Origin: an uncultured Lachnospiraceae bacterium
GTDB taxonomy: Bacteria > Bacillota > Clostridia > Lachnospirales > Lachnospiraceae
Reading direction: 5' to 3'
NCBI GenBank assembly: GCA_903789615.1
Contig: CAIFEV010000001.1
Location: 450,819-514,818, forward strand
DNA: 64,000 bases
This document shows positions 62,191 to 64,000 of the stretch, piece after piece; the stretch's first letter is position 1, and every line of letters begins with the position of its first letter. The notes below the pieces were generated by a model. The model was not told the DNA's origin. It worked only from the letters and a program-made list of their open reading frames with translations, and searched no databases. The translations under genes and the position numbers were made by a program.

Positions 62191-62198
62191 TTACCCAC

Positions 62199-62227
62199 AT
62201 TATAGACGTTCCCCGCCCGGCTTTCAA
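62199..62227 (-). promoter_or_regulatory. Promoter of the 6S RNA gene
   Basis: On the reverse strand TTGAAA (62227-62222), a 17-base gap and a perfect TATAAT (62204-62199). Start of the RNA expected near 62192. It begins 24 bases after the stop of the sigma-like gene. Confidence 0.85.
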
Positions 62228-62250
62228 TAAAAACGGCGGAAAAATGCGCT

Positions 62251-63150
62251 TTACAGCGGTCCGATTTTGTGCGGCCGCATCGCCTGCTTCATCTCAAGAT
62301 CCGGAATTTTACTGCCGGAAAATTCGATCGCCTGTGTGATGACCTCGGGAGCGACGTGCATGGCTTTGGCGAGTTCATCCGGAGTCGCCTTCCGCCCGTT
62401 CTCCTCCCGGAAGCGCCTGGCTGCTTCGCTCACCCGGTTGACCTGATACACGATCTGCCGGGACACGTCACTCTCCCGGTTCTGGCTTGTCAGAAGCACA
62501 CGCATCTGATCCTGGATTTTTTTTCTTACTTCGTCCATCATTCCGTGAAACACGGCCTGCAGATCTTCTTTGCTTCCGCGGCGGATCTTGCCCAGCCACT
62601 CTGTATTCTGCAGCCACTGCTTTTCCGAGATGTAGTCAAACAGGATAAGATTGGCCTCCTGCACAAGGTCGCCTGACGCAATACCCTGTCCGACAAAGGG
62701 CTGAACAAAGTCCAGAATTTTGGGCAGGCAGCCTTCTGTAAGCCTCCCCACAGCCTCATCGTCCTTCCCTTCTTCAATCTCCATCAGAAGGTATCCGCAT
62801 TCCTCATCGGAGACTTCCGGCATCTTCGCCAGCTCCTCCAGGTACAGGTCCATGTTCTCGTCATCCGTCTCAGGCTCCTGCACATCTGCGGCAGATGCAT
62901 TTTTCTCGTCTTCAAGCGCTTTTTTCTCTTCCCAGGCCGTGTAGGCGTTGCTGCCGTTATATCCGCGGATTTTGATACCGCCGGCGCGAAGGAAGCCATT
63001 TACCATGGAGAGCTGCTCCGTATCAAGACGAATGTCCTGAAAATACTCTTGTATATCTTCTTCGGTTATGAAGCCGCCGTTCACCTTTGCGTACTCCTTC
63101 AGATTGTTCAGGTCCTCCAGAAACTTTGCCTGACGGGATTCGTCTGCCAT
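62251..63150 (-). CDS. Sigma-70-like protein lacking region 4
   Basis: A 299-residue protein with housekeeping sigma factor layout but no end. Residues of about 8-55 (LEDLNNLKEYAKVNGGFITEEDIQEYF, in part) resemble region 1.1; 98-175 (LYLEELAKMPEVSDEECGYL, then SGDLVQEANLILFDYISE) resemble region 1.2 to 2.2, compare Y-L-K-E-I-G and D-L-I-Q-E-G-N-I-G-L in RpoD; 228-290 (RVSEAARRFREENGRKATPDELAKAMHV, in part) resemble region 3. The -10 recognising part of region 2 is poorly kept and region 4 is absent. It might bind RNA polymerase core as an anti-sigma or modulator. AAAGGAA precedes the ATG. 6S RNA lies just downstream on the same strand. Confidence 0.72.
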   Translation of the reverse strand: MADESRQAKFLEDLNNLKEYAKVNGGFITEEDIQEYFQDIRLDTEQLSMVNGFLRAGGIKIRGYNGSNAYTAWEEKKALEDEKNASAADVQEPETDDENMDLYLEELAKMPEVSDEECGYLLMEIEEGKDDEAVGRLTEGCLPKILDFVQPFVGQGIASGDLVQEANLILFDYISEKQWLQNTEWLGKIRRGSKEDLQAVFHGMMDEVRKKIQDQMRVLLTSQNRESDVSRQIVYQVNRVSEAARRFREENGRKATPDELAKAMHVAPEVITQAIEFSGSKIPDLEMKQAMRPHKIGPL

Positions 63151-63168
63151 ATTCCATTCCTTTCTTAA

Positions 63169-63193
63169 AACGCGGCAGGACGCATGCCGCGTT
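63169..63193. repeat. Inverted repeat in the divergent gap before the sigma-like gene and rpiB-like gene
   Basis: AACGCGGCA (63169-63177) and TGCCGCGTT (63185-63193) pair exactly around a seven-base loop. It overlaps the first base pairs of the -35 box of the forward promoter and, on the reverse strand, is followed by TTAAG 19 bases before the sigma-like gene. Operator or weak terminator; not resolved. Confidence 0.5.
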
Positions 63194-63220
63194 GCCGGCG
63201 GAAGCGTGCCGTGTTATACT
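63192..63220 (+). promoter_or_regulatory. Promoter of the RpiB-family gene
   Basis: TTGCCG at 63192-63197, a 17-base gap and TATACT at 63215-63220 with an extended TGT just before. The leader then contains an exact 7-bp hairpin (GTGCGCC 63233-63239, GGCGCAC 63244-63250). Confidence 0.65.
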
Positions 63221-63297
63221 TACAGTAACGGCGTGCGCCTTCAGGCGCACAGTTGTCCGTAAACAGTATCATAACAGAAACGAGGTATAAACGTCAC

Positions 63298-63939
63298 ATG
63301 AGAATTGCTCTGATCAACGAGAACAGCCAGGCTGCCAAGAACAGCACCATTTACGCGGCTCTGAAGAAGGTCGCGGATGAAAAGGGCTACACGGTCGACA
63401 ACTACGGCATGTATGCTGCCGATGATACGGCGCAGCTCACTTATGTACAGAACGGAATTCTGGCGGCCATTCTGCTGAATTCAAAAGCGGCGGATTTTGT
63501 TGTCACCGGATGCGGCACCGGCGAAGGCGCCATGCTCGCGCTGAATTCATTCCCGGGCGTAATCTGCGGCCATGTGGAAGATCCGCTGGATGCGTATACA
63601 TTTGCCCAGATTAATGACGGAAACGCCATTGCCATCCCGTTTGCGCTGCGCTTCGGCTGGGGCGGCGACCTGAACCTGCAGTACATCTTCGAGAAGCTCT
63701 GGTCCGAGCCGTCAGGCAGCGGGTATCCGAAGGAAAGAGCCGTTCCGGAACAGCGCAACAAGCGGATTCTTGACACTGTCCGCAAAGCCGCATTCAAGGA
63801 AGACCTGGTGGAGATCCTGAAGAGCCTTGATCCGGAGCTCGTGAAGGGAGCCGTTGCCGGGAAGAATTTCCGGGAACTGTTCTTCGCGAACTGCAAAGAC
63901 GAGAAGATCGGTGCTTACGTGAAGTCCATCCTTGATTGA
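63298..63939 (+). CDS. RpiB/LacA/LacB-family sugar-phosphate isomerase
   Basis: A 213-residue member of the RpiB/LacAB isomerase family. It starts IALINENSQAAKN, continues NYGMYAADDTAQLTYVQNG and has VTGCGTGEGAMLALNSFPGV (about residues 76-95), where Cys and the Gly-rich loop form the active site of RpiB-like enzymes. It is longer than RpiB (about 150 residues), with a C-terminal extension of some 60 residues including GYPKERAVPEQRNKRILDTV. The substrate may be ribose 5-phosphate or another aldose phosphate. CGAGGT precedes the ATG. The remaining 60 bases of the window hold only a short AT-rich hairpin. Confidence 0.85.
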   Translation: MRIALINENSQAAKNSTIYAALKKVADEKGYTVDNYGMYAADDTAQLTYVQNGILAAILLNSKAADFVVTGCGTGEGAMLALNSFPGVICGHVEDPLDAYTFAQINDGNAIAIPFALRFGWGGDLNLQYIFEKLWSEPSGSGYPKERAVPEQRNKRILDTVRKAAFKEDLVEILKSLDPELVKGAVAGKNFRELFFANCKDEKIGAYVKSILD

Positions 63940-64000
63940 CCGGAGAAAGAAAGGGGCTGTGAAAAAACACAGCTTATAAAAAGAAGAACCAAAGGTTCAT

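Noticed and set aside
63940..64000. Terminator after the RpiB-family gene
   Set aside because: GGCTGTG and CACAGCT can pair, but A-rich rather than T-rich sequence follows and the window ends, so no call was made.
1..64000. CRISPR array, rRNA, tRNA or insertion sequence
   Set aside because: Intergenic gaps were read on both strands; no regular repeats, tRNA-like cloverleaf or transposase was found.

Overview
The window is ordinary chromosome of a moderately high-GC member of the Firmicutes, most likely class Clostridia and probably Lachnospiraceae. The evidence is gene order and family type: mutS-mutL-miaA, an mreBCD-PBP2-minD-rodA-mgsA block, the rplU-prp-rpmA-obgE-yhbY-nadD-yqeK-rsfS block with the Prp-cleaved form of L27, a SepF division gene, a Gram-positive type LexA with its boxes, RecU, and short HisG with HisZ. 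No rRNA, tRNA, CRISPR array, insertion sequence or convincing prophage is visible. The family assignment is an inference from gene content, not from a marker search.

Layout. Bases 1-23143 read forward: mismatch repair and tRNA modification (mutS fragment, mutL, miaA), a PLP enzyme, radC, then the cell-elongation cluster (divergent MreB, MreC, MreD, a long PBP2, an orphan MinD-like ATPase, RodA) ending in a methylglyoxal-synthase-like gene; next a HlyD-like membrane protein, yggS and sepF; then aroB-lspA-rluD; then three genes with their own promoters (a cytidylate-kinase-like protein; an isochorismatase-fold hydrolase with an APC permease). Bases 23255-29510 read in reverse: a tyrosine recombinase, a DEAD-box helicase, an SOS-controlled LysM protein and a TAXI-TRAP transporter. 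Bases 29732-31050 read forward: a second cytidylate-kinase-like gene and lexA. Bases 31184-54419 read in reverse: ribosome assembly/NAD genes, the L21-L27 operon, an RNase E/G, most of the histidine operon, recU, rRNA modification genes, coaD-rsmD-plsY-der-ung, hisF-hisH and mtaB. A single HPr-like gene reads forward at 54508. Bases 54838-63150 read in reverse: thiI-nifS, rsmE-prmA, an M18 aminopeptidase, scpB-scpA, a 6S RNA and a sigma-like protein. An RpiB-family gene reads forward at the end.

Functions that work together: MreC/MreD/PBP2/RodA form the elongasome; RsfS, Obg, YhbY, Der, RsmD, RsmE, PrmA and the pseudouridine synthases act on the ribosome; HisG/Z/I/A/B/D here plus HisF/H about 9 kb away give most of histidine synthesis, with no HisE, HisC or histidinol phosphatase seen; ThiI and the cysteine desulfurase make 4-thiouridine; LexA and the LysM protein belong to the SOS response.

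The most unusual points are proteins that keep a recognisable fold but have lost key residues or domains: a sigma-like protein without region 4 encoded just upstream of the 6S RNA gene, a methylglyoxal-synthase-like protein without its catalytic Asp, an MreB with altered nucleotide motifs, a MinD-like ATPase without MinC or MinE, an HPr without the phosphorylatable His but with the regulatory Ser, a HisI fusion without HisE, and an RNase E/G that stops before the zinc link. All are read from sequence alone; none has been tested by search or structure prediction.
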